From JAKAFX01 sp043196285 (GTDB lineage: Archaea; Thermoplasmatota; Thermoplasmata; Thermoplasmatales; Thermoplasmataceae): a stretch of DNA of 23,071 bases. How positions within the stretch are numbered: the first letter of the stretch is position 1; each line of letters begins with the position of its first letter. The DNA lies in NCBI GenBank assembly GCA_043196285.1, contig JBBYJL010000016.1:1-23071 (forward strand). The letters are read 5' to 3'. A program made the translations under genes and the position numbers. Below the pieces are notes generated by a model that saw nothing but the letters and a program-made list of their open reading frames with translations, was not told the origin of the DNA and made no database searches. This document shows positions 7,763 through 14,940 of this stretch, piece by piece.

Positions 7763-9796
7763 ATGATACAGAACAAACTTTCAGGTGAGAAAAATCCATA
7801 CCTCGCTCAACATGCCCACAATCCTGTTGCATGGTACCCTTGGGGTGAAGAAGCGTTTAGAAGAGCAAGAGAAGAGAACAAACCCATATTCCTGAGCATA
7901 GGGTACTCAACCTGCCATTGGTGCCATGTAATGGAGAAGGAAAGTTTTGAGGACCAAGAAGTGGCAGAGGTACTCAATCGCATATTTGTATGCATAAAAG
8001 TTGACCGGGAAGAAAGACCAGACATTGATAAATTCTATATGGAAGTGAGCCAGACGCTTACGGGTGGAGGCGGATGGCCATTGAATATCGTTCTGCTTCC
8101 GGACAAAAGACCGGTTTTTGCGACAACTTACATGCCCAAAAGGAGCAGGAAAGGCGTCATGGGTCTAATTGAGCTCGCAGAATCTGTTGACGAACTTTGG
8201 AGAACCGACAGGAAACAGTTAGCTGATCAGGCAGAGAAGATCATGGACCATCTGAAAAGAATTCAGTCGGGCAGCAATACTAAAGTTGACTATGACAGAA
8301 TTATTGAAAAAGCCTTTGAACAGCTTAAATCAAATTATGACGAGATTAACGGGGGATTTGGTATGCGACCAAAGTTTCCTACTGCACACAACTTTTCCTT
8401 TTTGCTGAGATACTATAAGATGAGGAAGGACAGTTCTGCACTTTCTATGGTCGAGAAAACGCTCACAAACATGAGGATGGGCGGCATTTTTGACCAGGTC
8501 GGCCTCGGTTTTCACAGATACTCAACCGATCCCTCATGGACAATACCACACTTTGAAAAGATGCTCTACGATCAGGCCATGCTCCTCATTTCTTATTCGG
8601 AGGCTTATCAGGTCACAAGATCCGATTTCTACAGACATGTCTGCGAGGAGATAATCAGTTTCATAAACAGGGATCTGATGGGCCCAGAAGGGCTCTACTA
8701 CACAGCTCTGGATGCTGATAGTGAGGGGCAGGAAGGAAAATACTATACATTCACATATGGAGAGATTGAGTCTGTACTAGGAGATGAGACAGATCAGTTC
8801 TGCAACTTCTTCGGATGCAAAAGAGAAGGAAACTTTATTGACGAGGTAACTGGTAGAAGGAACGGAAGGAATATACTTTATATAGACCATGATTCTTATG
8901 TAAACCACTTACAATACACCGGCATAATTCCCGAAGACATAGAGAGGATGAGGGTTAAACTCTATAATTTCAGGAGCTCCAGGATTCACCCCGGAAGGGA
9001 TCAGAAGGCACTTACAGATATAAACGGCCTTGTCATCTGGGGGCTAGTGGAATTTCATAGGTCTACGGGAAATTTGGATGCACTGCAAATTTCAAAGAGA
9101 ATTGCTGATTTCATAATAGAGAATTCATTATCTCCCGATGGATCGTTGAAGCATTCGTATCTGGAAGGATACTCGACGACAGGATTCATCGATGATTATG
9201 CATTTTTTGGATACTCACTTCTACTTCTTTATGAAGCTACACTGGATAGAAAATATCTGGACAATGCAGTAAAGATCGCACGATATACAATCAAGCACTT
9301 CTCTGACTCAGACGGTGGTTTCTACTACACAGACGATAAATCGGAGGAATTGGTATTGAGGAGGAAAGAAGGAGCTGACATGGCGGTTCCATCTGGAAAT
9401 TCAGTTATGGCAATGTTCCTGATAAGATTGGGTTATCTAACAGACAGTTATGAAATGCTCGAGATTGCTGAATCGATATTTAAACAGTTTTCCTTGCAAC
9501 TTGAATCATCTCCGATGTTTTTCACACAGATGGTCTGTGCTATGACAATGCTGGGAGGCAGATCATTCAGCGTAGAAATTCGTGGCAACTGGTCTGAATC
9601 TTCTATTTTAGAGATAAAAAGGATCACTGATATGCAACTTATTCCATATTATTTCATTCGAAGAAGCGTTGAGGATGGGAAGAAAGAAGTGTTGGTGTGC
9701 GAGATCGGTAAATGCGATGCCAATCTGAAATCTCCAGAGGAACTGAGAGACTTCATTTCAGCGAATAATTTGCGGCAAACATCTGCAGGATCATGA
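7763..9796 (+). CDS. YyaL/DUF255 family protein: thioredoxin fold plus (alpha/alpha)6 barrel
   Basis: A 677-residue protein of the YyaL / SPATA20 family. The N-terminal thioredoxin-like domain (about 1-165) opens with the family hallmark NPVAWYPWGEEA (20-31) and carries a CHWC redox motif (C51, C54) in GYSTCHWCHVME. Its cis-Pro segment is GGWPLN. The remainder is a glycosidase-like (alpha/alpha)6 toroid with PKFPTAHN, IFDQVGLGFHRYS, PHFEKMLYDQA and DADSEGQEG motifs. The family is widespread in archaea and bacteria. Its substrate is not established, and roles in thiol redox or sugar modification have been proposed. No signal peptide is visible, so it is likely cytosolic. It is divergent from arsB; its 3' end overlaps the convergent membrane-protein gene by 6 nt. 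Length is normal for the family. Confidence 0.93.
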   Translation: MIQNKLSGEKNPYLAQHAHNPVAWYPWGEEAFRRAREENKPIFLSIGYSTCHWCHVMEKESFEDQEVAEVLNRIFVCIKVDREERPDIDKFYMEVSQTLTGGGGWPLNIVLLPDKRPVFATTYMPKRSRKGVMGLIELAESVDELWRTDRKQLADQAEKIMDHLKRIQSGSNTKVDYDRIIEKAFEQLKSNYDEINGGFGMRPKFPTAHNFSFLLRYYKMRKDSSALSMVEKTLTNMRMGGIFDQVGLGFHRYSTDPSWTIPHFEKMLYDQAMLLISYSEAYQVTRSDFYRHVCEEIISFINRDLMGPEGLYYTALDADSEGQEGKYYTFTYGEIESVLGDETDQFCNFFGCKREGNFIDEVTGRRNGRNILYIDHDSYVNHLQYTGIIPEDIERMRVKLYNFRSSRIHPGRDQKALTDINGLVIWGLVEFHRSTGNLDALQISKRIADFIIENSLSPDGSLKHSYLEGYSTTGFIDDYAFFGYSLLLLYEATLDRKYLDNAVKIARYTIKHFSDSDGGFYYTDDKSEELVLRRKEGADMAVPSGNSVMAMFLIRLGYLTDSYEMLEIAESIFKQFSLQLESSPMFFTQMVCAMTMLGGRSFSVEIRGNWSESSILEIKRITDMQLIPYYFIRRSVEDGKKEVLVCEIGKCDANLKSPEELRDFISANNLRQTSAGS

Positions 9797-10324
9797 TAAA
9801 TCACCTATTTTCTTTGTTTTCTCGTATTTTTTAAATTTTCCGAGAATTCTGAACGCCTGGCCCACTATCATTCCGGTTAGTATTACGAGGAGCACAGAAA
9901 ATACGGCAGGATAATAGTATTGTGGATAGTATAGGGGGGTGAGGAGGTTCACTCCGAATAGAACAGTCCAAAGGGTAGATACAGCCAGTGACCTTTTGTA
10001 GTAAATTTTCCCCTTCTTCTCAAAAATTCTGGCCTTATTCGAAAGCAAAGCTCCCAGCAGAATTCCGATAGCAGCTAATGCAAAGCTAAAGTAAATCTCA
10101 AGAAGTGAGGTGGTATAGTAAGTAACCAGAAGGAAAAGAGCATATATTGTAGGCATAAAAAATATGCGGGTCTCTGAGAATTTTTCTCCATGTAATGCAA
10201 GAAATACTCGTATAAGATACATTAAACCAATTATAAAAAGAAGAGAATACTCGGCAGAACCAAATGGAAGAAAAGAGAGGTATGAATCAAATTTCAGAAT
10301 CAGGCTTGTTCCAGTCGTGGTCAC
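9791..10324 (-). CDS. Hypothetical integral membrane protein, five predicted helices
   Basis: A 177-residue hydrophobic protein I do not recognise. Five membrane segments are apparent at about residues 19-44, 54-71, 72-92, 112-130 and 140-160. A basic cytoplasmic loop (about 94-110) and a lysine-rich tail (from about 163) suggest the C-terminus faces the cytoplasm. The architecture vaguely recalls CcdC/DUF1453-type proteins, without convincing motifs. The start is GTG 10324, the only reasonable start before an in-frame stop at 10337-10339. A TATA-like AT-rich element lies about 25 bp upstream (10343-10355). The gene overlaps the 3' end of the convergent DUF255 gene by 6 nt and is divergent from the 53-residue protein gene. 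Confidence 0.7.
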   Translation of the reverse strand: MTTTGTSLILKFDSYLSFLPFGSAEYSLLFIIGLMYLIRVFLALHGEKFSETRIFFMPTIYALFLLVTYYTTSLLEIYFSFALAAIGILLGALLSNKARIFEKKGKIYYKRSLAVSTLWTVLFGVNLLTPLYYPQYYYPAVFSVLLVILTGMIVGQAFRILGKFKKYEKTKKIGDLS

Positions 10325-10342
10325 AAATCCTGATGATCATAT

Positions 10343-10355
10343 CAATAATTAATAC
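10343..10355 (-). promoter_or_regulatory. TATA-like box of the membrane-protein gene
   Basis: On the minus strand this reads GTATTAATTATTG, about 25 bp from the GTG start at 10324. Confidence 0.45.
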
Positions 10356-10400
10356 TTTGCGAAGTCATAGTTTCTATAATTCAATTTATTGGACTAAAAA

Positions 10401-10412
10401 AGTAATATATAC
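10401..10412 (+). promoter_or_regulatory. TATA-like box of the mini-protein/tRNA-Ser unit
   Basis: AGTAATATATAC is centred about 30 bp upstream of ATG 10436, the best-looking TATA box in this stretch. No separate promoter is visible for the tRNA because the open reading frame fills the space, so this box probably drives both. Confidence 0.6.
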
Positions 10413-10435
10413 TGTGGGCTTTACGGATTGATCTT

Positions 10436-10597
10436 ATGCAGGAACGAATGGCGGAAGTGGAAATCTCAAAGGATGGGGACATATACTATGCGAAGGTAAC
10501 CCTTCCTACAGGAGAGGTTATCAGTCTGGAAAACGAGGATTTTGAAGAGGTTCTTGAACAGATCGCCAACGATCTGCAGGAAAGATTTGGAAGCTAG
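10436..10597 (+). CDS. Small acidic protein (53 aa) directly abutting tRNA-Ser
   Basis: The frame runs from ATG 10436 to TAG 10595-10597 and encodes 53 residues, too short for most ORF filters. It begins MQERMAEVEISKDG and ends NDLQERFGS. The composition is acidic, with a likely beta-hairpin first half (VEISKDGDIYYAKVTLPTGEV) split by a DG turn and a helical second half (DFEEVLEQIANDL). I recognise no family. Evidence that it is a gene: a good TATA box 24-35 bp upstream, a protein-like residue pattern, and an open frame that fills the space up to the tRNA. The last base of the stop codon (G10597) is also the first base of the mature tRNA-Ser. It could be a real small protein or a leader peptide for the tRNA transcript. 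Confidence 0.7.
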   Translation: MQERMAEVEISKDGDIYYAKVTLPTGEVISLENEDFEEVLEQIANDLQERFGS

Positions 10598-10677
10598 CGG
10601 GGATGGCCCAGTGGTACGGCGGCAGCCTGCTAAGCTGTTTCTCTTCGAGAGCGAGGGTTCGAATCCCTCTCCCCGCG
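10597..10677 (+). tRNA. tRNA-Ser (anticodon GCU)
   Basis: A full type II cloverleaf. The acceptor stem 10597-10603 pairs with 10670-10676 in seven pairs, and the discriminator is G10677 as expected for serine. U8 is 10604. The D-stem is 606-608/618-620. The anticodon stem 10622-10626/10634-10638 encloses the loop CTGCTAA, giving anticodon GCT (reads AGC/AGT). The long variable arm has a CTCT/AGAG stem (641-651), and the T-stem is GAGGG/CCCTC around TTCGAAT. There is no intron and CCA is not encoded. Its first base is the final G of the upstream stop codon, so it is probably transcribed with the 53-residue protein. Confidence 0.97.
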
Positions 10678-10775
10678 TCATGACTAAGTCTTATATTTGA
10701 GAGTGATGACATTATTTTACACAATTATTCAGGATTTGTAATGATGAATGATCCAAAAATGGCTATTTTCGGCAT

Positions 10776-11339
10776 TCACTTAATGACAATTCCATCAAAA
10801 AAATAAGTTTCTGTTTGATCATCATCGAGAAGGCGCGGATTTATTCCGGCTTTTATGGCAGTTTCTCTAAGAAATTCATTCTTGGTCAGACCAAGTTCCA
10901 CAGCAACCTGTGGTAACAGGAGACCAGACATATGACCTCTTCTGACTACCAGTCCGTGCTTTCCTAAAATTATTCTGGAAAGTTCAGACCTGTCGTCCTT
11001 AGGCAATGGGAGAAGTCTTCCGAGTATTGTAAGCTCAATTTCCGCATGTGCGATCTCATCAGCGGTCATGGGTAAAAATCTAGGATCTTCTGTTGCCGCA
11101 TAACGCGCTGATTTCCATATCGCTTCCCACAATGGATAGATTGGTTCCACAAAACCTATGCAACCTCGCAATTGACCGTTCAGCTTTATGGTTGTAAACA
11201 CTCCATACCTTTCACTGTATTTTTCACGTAGGGATCTTTCCATGACTAGGTTTTGAGATGAATGTATCGAGTCAAGTGATCTTTTAGCGATATAAATCAG
11301 TTCATGTCTGATCTTTGTATCTTCAAAATCGATTACCAT
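10776..11339 (-). CDS. AMMECR1-domain protein
   Basis: A 187-residue protein from ATG 11339, the usual size of stand-alone archaeal AMMECR1 proteins. The LRGCIG hallmark is at 57-62, followed by PLWEAIWKSARYAATEDPRF, the EIELTILG strand and the RGHMSGLLLPQVA segment. The family is conserved from archaea to humans; its biochemical role is not settled, and links to radical-SAM (MEMO/AmmeMemo) proteins are known elsewhere but not seen here. The frame stays open upstream to 11630, which would add 97 residues. I prefer the short form because family similarity begins here and a TATA-like box (11361-11374) lies about 28 bp upstream of this ATG. The longer frame is described separately. Confidence 0.85.
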   Translation of the reverse strand: MVIDFEDTKIRHELIYIAKRSLDSIHSSQNLVMERSLREKYSERYGVFTTIKLNGQLRGCIGFVEPIYPLWEAIWKSARYAATEDPRFLPMTADEIAHAEIELTILGRLLPLPKDDRSELSRIILGKHGLVVRRGHMSGLLLPQVAVELGLTKNEFLRETAIKAGINPRLLDDDQTETYFFDGIVIK

Positions 11340-11630
11340 ATTATTATAAACTTCACCATGTATACAAATATTATGGGAGCAGGTAGTACTACCAGATTGA
11401 TAATTGAGTTCGCAATTTTTGGGAGAACACAGAATCGGAGAATACTCACTGAAGTAAAATTCTCGCGATATCAGTTGATCGTTATGTCTCCCCAAATTCA
11501 GTCTTATACTTCTTTCTCGAACAAACCAAAAAATTTCTGACGGATGCAATGGCTGGTGAATCAACATTCTCTGATATTGATCGAAGCCCATATTCATCAG
11601 ATATGATTGAAATATTTTCATAGCGATCAA
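11340..11630 (-). other. Open in-frame extension upstream of the AMMECR1 gene; coding status unclear
   Basis: This stretch continues the AMMECR1 frame without a stop for 97 codons, to an ATG at 11630. The translation is unlike AMMECR1 proteins and contains a CX4C-X10-CX4C pattern (CSPKNC ... CSHNIC) just before the domain. It could be an N-terminal zinc-binding extension, a relic of another gene, or chance. The TATA-like box inside it (11361-11374) argues that at least some transcripts start downstream. Confidence 0.4.
11361..11374 (-). promoter_or_regulatory. TATA-like box for the short AMMECR1 form
   Basis: On the minus strand this reads ATAATATTTGTATA, about 28 bp upstream of ATG 11339. 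That spacing fits a leaderless mRNA. Confidence 0.45.
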
Positions 11631-11671
11631 TAAAGTTATGCAATCAGTTTTCCTATTTGAGCGGGGTACCT

Positions 11672-11691
11672 TCCTTTTAAAAAATAAAGGA
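11672..11691. repeat. Small inverted repeat in the AMMECR1/tRNA-His gap
   Basis: TCCTTT and AAAGGA flank an 8-base AT spacer. The gap 11631-11878 holds no convincing gene; this hairpin is the only structure I see. Function unknown; AT content makes chance occurrence plausible. Confidence 0.3.
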
Positions 11692-11878
11692 TGAAAGAGA
11701 ACCTACTCATATGGAAATCAATATATTTCCCGTTTGTTCATAGACAAAAATCAGAACGGTCGGATTGGATGATAATTTATGCCCATAACAGAATTCATGA
11801 ATATAGAACCGCAAAAAATAATACACAAATGTTTCCAGAATATGATACTGGATTTTATTTTAAATGAAACATTAATAG

Positions 11879-11951
11879 GGCCGGGTCCGGGAATTGAACC
11901 CGGGTCCGGGGATCCACAGTCCCCAAGGATATCCACTACCCCACCCCGGCC
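11879..11951 (-). tRNA. tRNA-His (anticodon GUG) with encoded G-1
   Basis: A minus-strand cloverleaf. Acceptor bases 11950-11944 (GCCGGGG) face 11886-11880 (ACCCGGC), giving six Watson-Crick pairs and a G7:A66 mismatch. The anticodon stem GGGGA/TCCCC encloses CTGTGGA, so the anticodon is GTG. The T-stem CCGGG/CCCGG encloses TTCAATT. The histidine identity bases are present: discriminator C73 (11879) and a genomically encoded G-1 (11951). There is no intron and CCA is not encoded. The D-stem is weak (a G-U pair and a U-U opposition). A TATA-like element lies upstream at 11978-11994. Confidence 0.95.
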
Positions 11952-11977
11952 ATTTTTTGAGGGAAATCGAAATTCGC

Positions 11978-11994
11978 ATAATATCTTTATGCTT
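11978..11994 (-). promoter_or_regulatory. TATA-like element of tRNA-His inside a perfect inverted repeat
   Basis: The plus strand reads GCATAATATCTTTATGC: GCATAA and TTATGC arms around a 5-base spacer. It is centred about 35 bp upstream of G-1, which places transcription start a few bases before the tRNA. Confidence 0.45.
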
Positions 11995-12135
11995 ACAGCA
12001 CACCTTTGATGATATTTCTCCAAATAGTTTCTGTTGTGGAATTTCCATATTCCTTGCAATAAAATTTTTCCCTAATAATACACGATTTACTCATAGGAGT
12101 CAAGAAAATTAGACGTGCTCTGCCCATTTAATGCT

Positions 12136-12741
12136 TTATTCAACATCGACACAATAAATGATCCCTGTAATACCCATTGACTTCCTCGTATGATGGGGAT
12201 AAATCATGGGAACATCTATGGACACGAGAATCTTTCTTTTCACTATCCCAATATCCTGGAAGACGTTATCGAGGAACTCCTCCGTTGTCCTGTTATGGAT
12301 TGAATAGATATGGTCCGCTATTTCCGCAGCTTTTTTGATAAATGGCATATCTGCATGGGTATTTGAAGCTCCCCACGGTGGGTTCATAACAACAGTATCA
12401 AAGCCTTGGGTGATTTCATGAATATCGAGATGGTAAACGTTTATCGGATAACCTCTCGCATTATCTGTTGCAACTGAAACCATCTCAGGATCTATATCGT
12501 ATGCGCTGACGGAATCTGCCCCCATAAGTGCAGATGCTACTGATAGAACACCATTTCCACAACCAAGATCTGCAACCTTTTTTCCCTGGATATTTCCATC
12601 AAGAAAAGCCTGATAAACCATTCTCGCAGCAACATCAGACGATGTAATGTACTGCTCATAACGGATAGAATACTTCTGCGGTTTCTGTATCCTCGACAAG
12701 GACATTGAAATGTGCTTGAGGTCTGTCGTCAGAGTGTTCAT
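12136..12741 (-). CDS. METTL5-like SAM-dependent N6-adenine methyltransferase
   Basis: A 201-residue Rossmann-fold methyltransferase. SAM-binding motif I is DLGCGNG (58-64), the acidic end of strand 2 is YDID (81-84), and the amino-methyltransferase motif IV is NPPW (120-123), typical of N6-adenine enzymes. The N-terminal segment YEQYITSSDVAARMVY (28-43) resembles the LEQY-T region of METTL5 proteins. Human METTL5 makes m6A in 18S rRNA with a TRMT112 partner, so an rRNA target here is likely by family, not shown. Archaeal members are small like this one. It follows the 103-residue orphan by 5 nt on the same strand and is probably co-transcribed with it. No clear Shine-Dalgarno site precedes the ATG; an internal Met at residue 13 is an alternative start. 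Confidence 0.85.
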   Translation of the reverse strand: MNTLTTDLKHISMSLSRIQKPQKYSIRYEQYITSSDVAARMVYQAFLDGNIQGKKVADLGCGNGVLSVASALMGADSVSAYDIDPEMVSVATDNARGYPINVYHLDIHEITQGFDTVVMNPPWGASNTHADMPFIKKAAEIADHIYSIHNRTTEEFLDNVFQDIGIVKRKILVSIDVPMIYPHHTRKSMGITGIIYCVDVE

Positions 12742-12746
12742 CCGTC

Positions 12747-13058
12747 TTAATAATTAATGCCTACAGAAATCTCTACAATTTCCCGAGCCAACCGGGAAGA
12801 GCGTTCTGGCGATTCTCCTCTAGCCCTGAGAAGTTTCTCTATTCTCTTAATCGCTCTGTAACGTTTCCAGGTTCCCTGCTCGTGAGCAGCCATGACAACA
12901 TATGAGGCTATTTCTCTGTCTACATTGATGCCAAACCTTTCCCGTAATTTAATCTGCCATACCGGTATGAGGACCTCAGGGATGGTTTTCAACTCATAAG
13001 ATCTTCTCTTTTCCTGTATTAATCTATCAAGACTTCTTCCCTTATCCCCTGTGGTCAT
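12747..13058 (-). CDS. Hypothetical basic helical protein (103 aa)
   Basis: I do not recognise this 103-residue protein. It is predicted to be almost entirely helical and strongly basic, with charged helices around 11-20, 33-43, 60-80 and 82-95; the RYRAIKRIEKLLRARG segment is the most basic. There are no cysteines, membrane segments or signal peptide. A nucleic-acid or ribosome-associated role is possible given the charge and the downstream RNA-type methyltransferase, but this is inference from context. A TATA-like box (13081-13089) about 27 bp upstream of the ATG supports a leaderless start and makes it the first gene of a two-gene unit. Confidence 0.75.
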   Translation of the reverse strand: MTTGDKGRSLDRLIQEKRRSYELKTIPEVLIPVWQIKLRERFGINVDREIASYVVMAAHEQGTWKRYRAIKRIEKLLRARGESPERSSRLAREIVEISVGINY

Positions 13059-13080
13059 TGTTTATAATAATCAAAATTAA

Positions 13081-13089
13081 GTTAAAAAG
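13081..13089 (-). promoter_or_regulatory. TATA-like box of the 103-aa orphan/methyltransferase unit
   Basis: On the minus strand this reads CTTTTTAAC, centred 27 bp from ATG 13058. Confidence 0.5.
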
Positions 13090-13135
13090 GTTTTCATTCG
13101 GAAATCGTTTATTCGAAAGGAAGAATTTACCGACT

Positions 13136-13143
13136 AAAAAAAA
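13136..13143 (-). terminator. Oligo-T terminator of the sucCD-argF operon
   Basis: An uninterrupted run of eight T on the minus strand begins about 20 nt past the argF stop codon. Archaeal RNA polymerase terminates at such oligo-T tracts, and the next minus-strand promoter lies just beyond it. Confidence 0.55.
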
Positions 13144-13163
13144 TAATGAAAATGAGATACCAA

Positions 13164-14081
13164 CTACTGGAAGGACAGAAGGCTTACCAGCAGTGCTTTT
13201 TCTGTGTGCAGTCTGTTCTCAGCTTGGTCAAAAACGACGCTTCTTACGCCATCAATGACGCCTGGGGTGACTTCAAGGTCCCGATGCGCAGGAAGACAGT
13301 GAAGGAAGACAGCATGATCTGAGGCCTGTTCCATGAGTTTATCATTGACCTGGTAACTATGGAATAACTTCTCCTTCTCCTGTCTTTTGCTTTCCTCCCC
13401 CATCGAGATCCAGACATCAGTGTAAACTGCATCCGCACCCTTTGCTGCCTTCAGCGGATCATTAAGTATTTCCACCTCTGAACCATGCTCAGAGGCTATC
13501 TCGAGAGCCTTCTCAACATATTCCTTCTTTGGCTCATAACCATGTGGGGTAGCTACCCTTATATTGACCCCTGTCAGTGCAGCTGCATAGAGCAGTGAAT
13601 TCGCCACGTTGTTGCCGTCCCCCACATAAGTCAGGCTGAGTCCTTTCAGCTTGCCAAACTTCTCATATAGCGTCATGAAATCTGCAAGCATCTGTACCGG
13701 GTGCTCAGCATCATCCAGTGCATTAATGACCGGTATTGTTGCATTCCTGGCTAGTTCCACCATCTTGGAATGCTCGAACGCCCTGTAGGCTATAACGTCG
13801 ACCAGCCTGGATAGTACCTTTGCAGTATCTGAAATCGTTTCGCCTCTGCCAAGCTGCATGTCATTTGGATTAAGATAAAGGGAATGCCCACCGATCTGTC
13901 TTATCGCTGCTTCAAACGAAACCCTAGTTCTAGTGCTGGGCTTTTCGAAGATCATGGCAAGGACCCTGTTTTTCGCTGAACTGACCTCTTCATATCTGCT
14001 TCTCTTGAGCTTAACTGACAGCGTTATAAGATCTTCAAAATCATCCTTCATATCCAGCACAGACAATATATCTCTTTTCAC
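13164..14081 (-). CDS. argF: Ornithine carbamoyltransferase
   Basis: A 305-residue transcarbamylase that makes citrulline from carbamoyl phosphate and ornithine in arginine biosynthesis (or the reverse in arginine breakdown). The carbamoyl-phosphate loop STRTR is at 49-53, the HPVQ motif at 127-130 (usually HPCQ or HPTQ), the ornithine-type SMG loop in DVWISMGEE at 222-230, and HCLPAHR at 261-267. These favour ornithine over aspartate as substrate. The start is GTG 14081: a GAGGTGATC Shine-Dalgarno site ends 2 nt before it, and an ATG at 14083 is out of frame and leads straight to a stop. The gene begins 4 nt after the sucD stop, which itself lies inside the Shine-Dalgarno site, so it is the last gene of the succinyl-CoA synthetase operon. 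That pairing is unusual and suggests joint control of TCA-cycle and arginine/ornithine flux (inference). Confidence 0.93.
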   Translation of the reverse strand: MKRDILSVLDMKDDFEDLITLSVKLKRSRYEEVSSAKNRVLAMIFEKPSTRTRVSFEAAIRQIGGHSLYLNPNDMQLGRGETISDTAKVLSRLVDVIAYRAFEHSKMVELARNATIPVINALDDAEHPVQMLADFMTLYEKFGKLKGLSLTYVGDGNNVANSLLYAAALTGVNIRVATPHGYEPKKEYVEKALEIASEHGSEVEILNDPLKAAKGADAVYTDVWISMGEESKRQEKEKLFHSYQVNDKLMEQASDHAVFLHCLPAHRDLEVTPGVIDGVRSVVFDQAENRLHTEKALLVSLLSFQ

Positions 14082-14085
14082 ATGA

Positions 14086-14940
14086 TCACCTCAGGAGTTT
14101 GGGGATATCAACCGGATACTCCGCAACGCTCACTCCACTCTCATTAAAGGCCTTGATCTTGGACTCTGCAGTGCCCGTGCCGTGCTCAACAATCGCACCA
14201 GCATGTCCCATTCTCTTCCCGGGAGGAGCACTTCTACCTGTGATATATGCCACAACCTTCTTCGTAATGTTTTTCTTTATGTATGCTGCAGCCAGTTCCT
14301 CGTTATTCCCCCCTATTTCACCCACAAGGACTATCTTATTCGTATCCTTGTCATCCTGGAACATCTTCAGGACATCTATATATGTGAGCCCGACGACTGG
14401 GTCACCTCCGAGTCCAATCACCGTACTTTCTCCAAATTCAGCATTTGTGAGCGATCCTACGATTTCATAGGTCAGAGTTCCACTTCTAGATGCTACTGCG
14501 ACATCTCCCTTCTTGAATATATGATTTGGCATTATCCCTATCTTTGCATATCCCGGTCTTGTGATCCCAGGTCCGTTAGGTCCAAGCATAACTATATCCT
14601 TTCTTTTCGCTTCGTAAAGTATCTCCATCGTATCATGAAATGGAACGTGCTCAGTAAGGATGTACATCAATTTTATACCTGCGTCAATGGCTTCGAAGGC
14701 TGCGTCCCTCACATAAGGCGCAGCTACCGATATCATGGTCGCATTCGGCTTCACCGACATTGCATCGGCTACAGTCTCAAATATGGGAATTCCATTGACA
14801 TTCTGTCCTTTCTTACCCGGGGAAGTACCGCCTACGACCTTTGTACCGAACTTAACCATCTCTCCTGAGTGAAATTTCCCCTGGTGTCCAGTTATGCCCT
14901 GCACTATAACTCTTGTATTCTCATCTACTAGCCCGCTCAT
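14086..14940 (-). CDS. sucD: Succinyl-CoA synthetase alpha subunit (ADP/GDP-forming)
   Basis: A 284-residue alpha subunit, which binds CoA and carries the phosphohistidine in the interconversion of succinyl-CoA and succinate with nucleotide phosphorylation. The N-terminal CoA-binding Rossmann domain shows GITGHQGKFH (15-24) and PGKKG (41-45). Further motifs are LGPNGPG (119-125), SRSGTLTYE (151-159) and GLGGDP (176-181). The active-site histidine is H246 in GHAGAI, the same number as in E. coli. The start overlaps the sucC stop by 4 nt. A perfect GGAGGTGG Shine-Dalgarno site, 6 nt from the ATG, is provided by the glycine codons at the end of sucC. Confidence 0.96.
   Translation of the reverse strand: MSGLVDENTRVIVQGITGHQGKFHSGEMVKFGTKVVGGTSPGKKGQNVNGIPIFETVADAMSVKPNATMISVAAPYVRDAAFEAIDAGIKLMYILTEHVPFHDTMEILYEAKRKDIVMLGPNGPGITRPGYAKIGIMPNHIFKKGDVAVASRSGTLTYEIVGSLTNAEFGESTVIGLGGDPVVGLTYIDVLKMFQDDKDTNKIVLVGEIGGNNEELAAAYIKKNITKKVVAYITGRSAPPGKRMGHAGAIVEHGTGTAESKIKAFNESGVSVAEYPVDIPKLLR

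Noticed and set aside
10466..10681. A 71-aa minus-strand gene with RGEGFEPSLSKR-like start
   Set aside because: This is the reverse strand of tRNA-Ser, a well-known false-protein pattern, and it overlaps the 53-aa gene.
11779..12009. A 76-aa plus-strand gene
   Set aside because: It runs across the tRNA-His gene in antisense, and its proline/glycine-rich middle is just the tRNA sequence translated.
14182..14868. A 228-codon plus-strand open frame opposite sucD
   Set aside because: It is fully antisense to a conserved gene, has no protein-like motifs and is rich in His, Cys and Tyr, as expected of a shadow frame.
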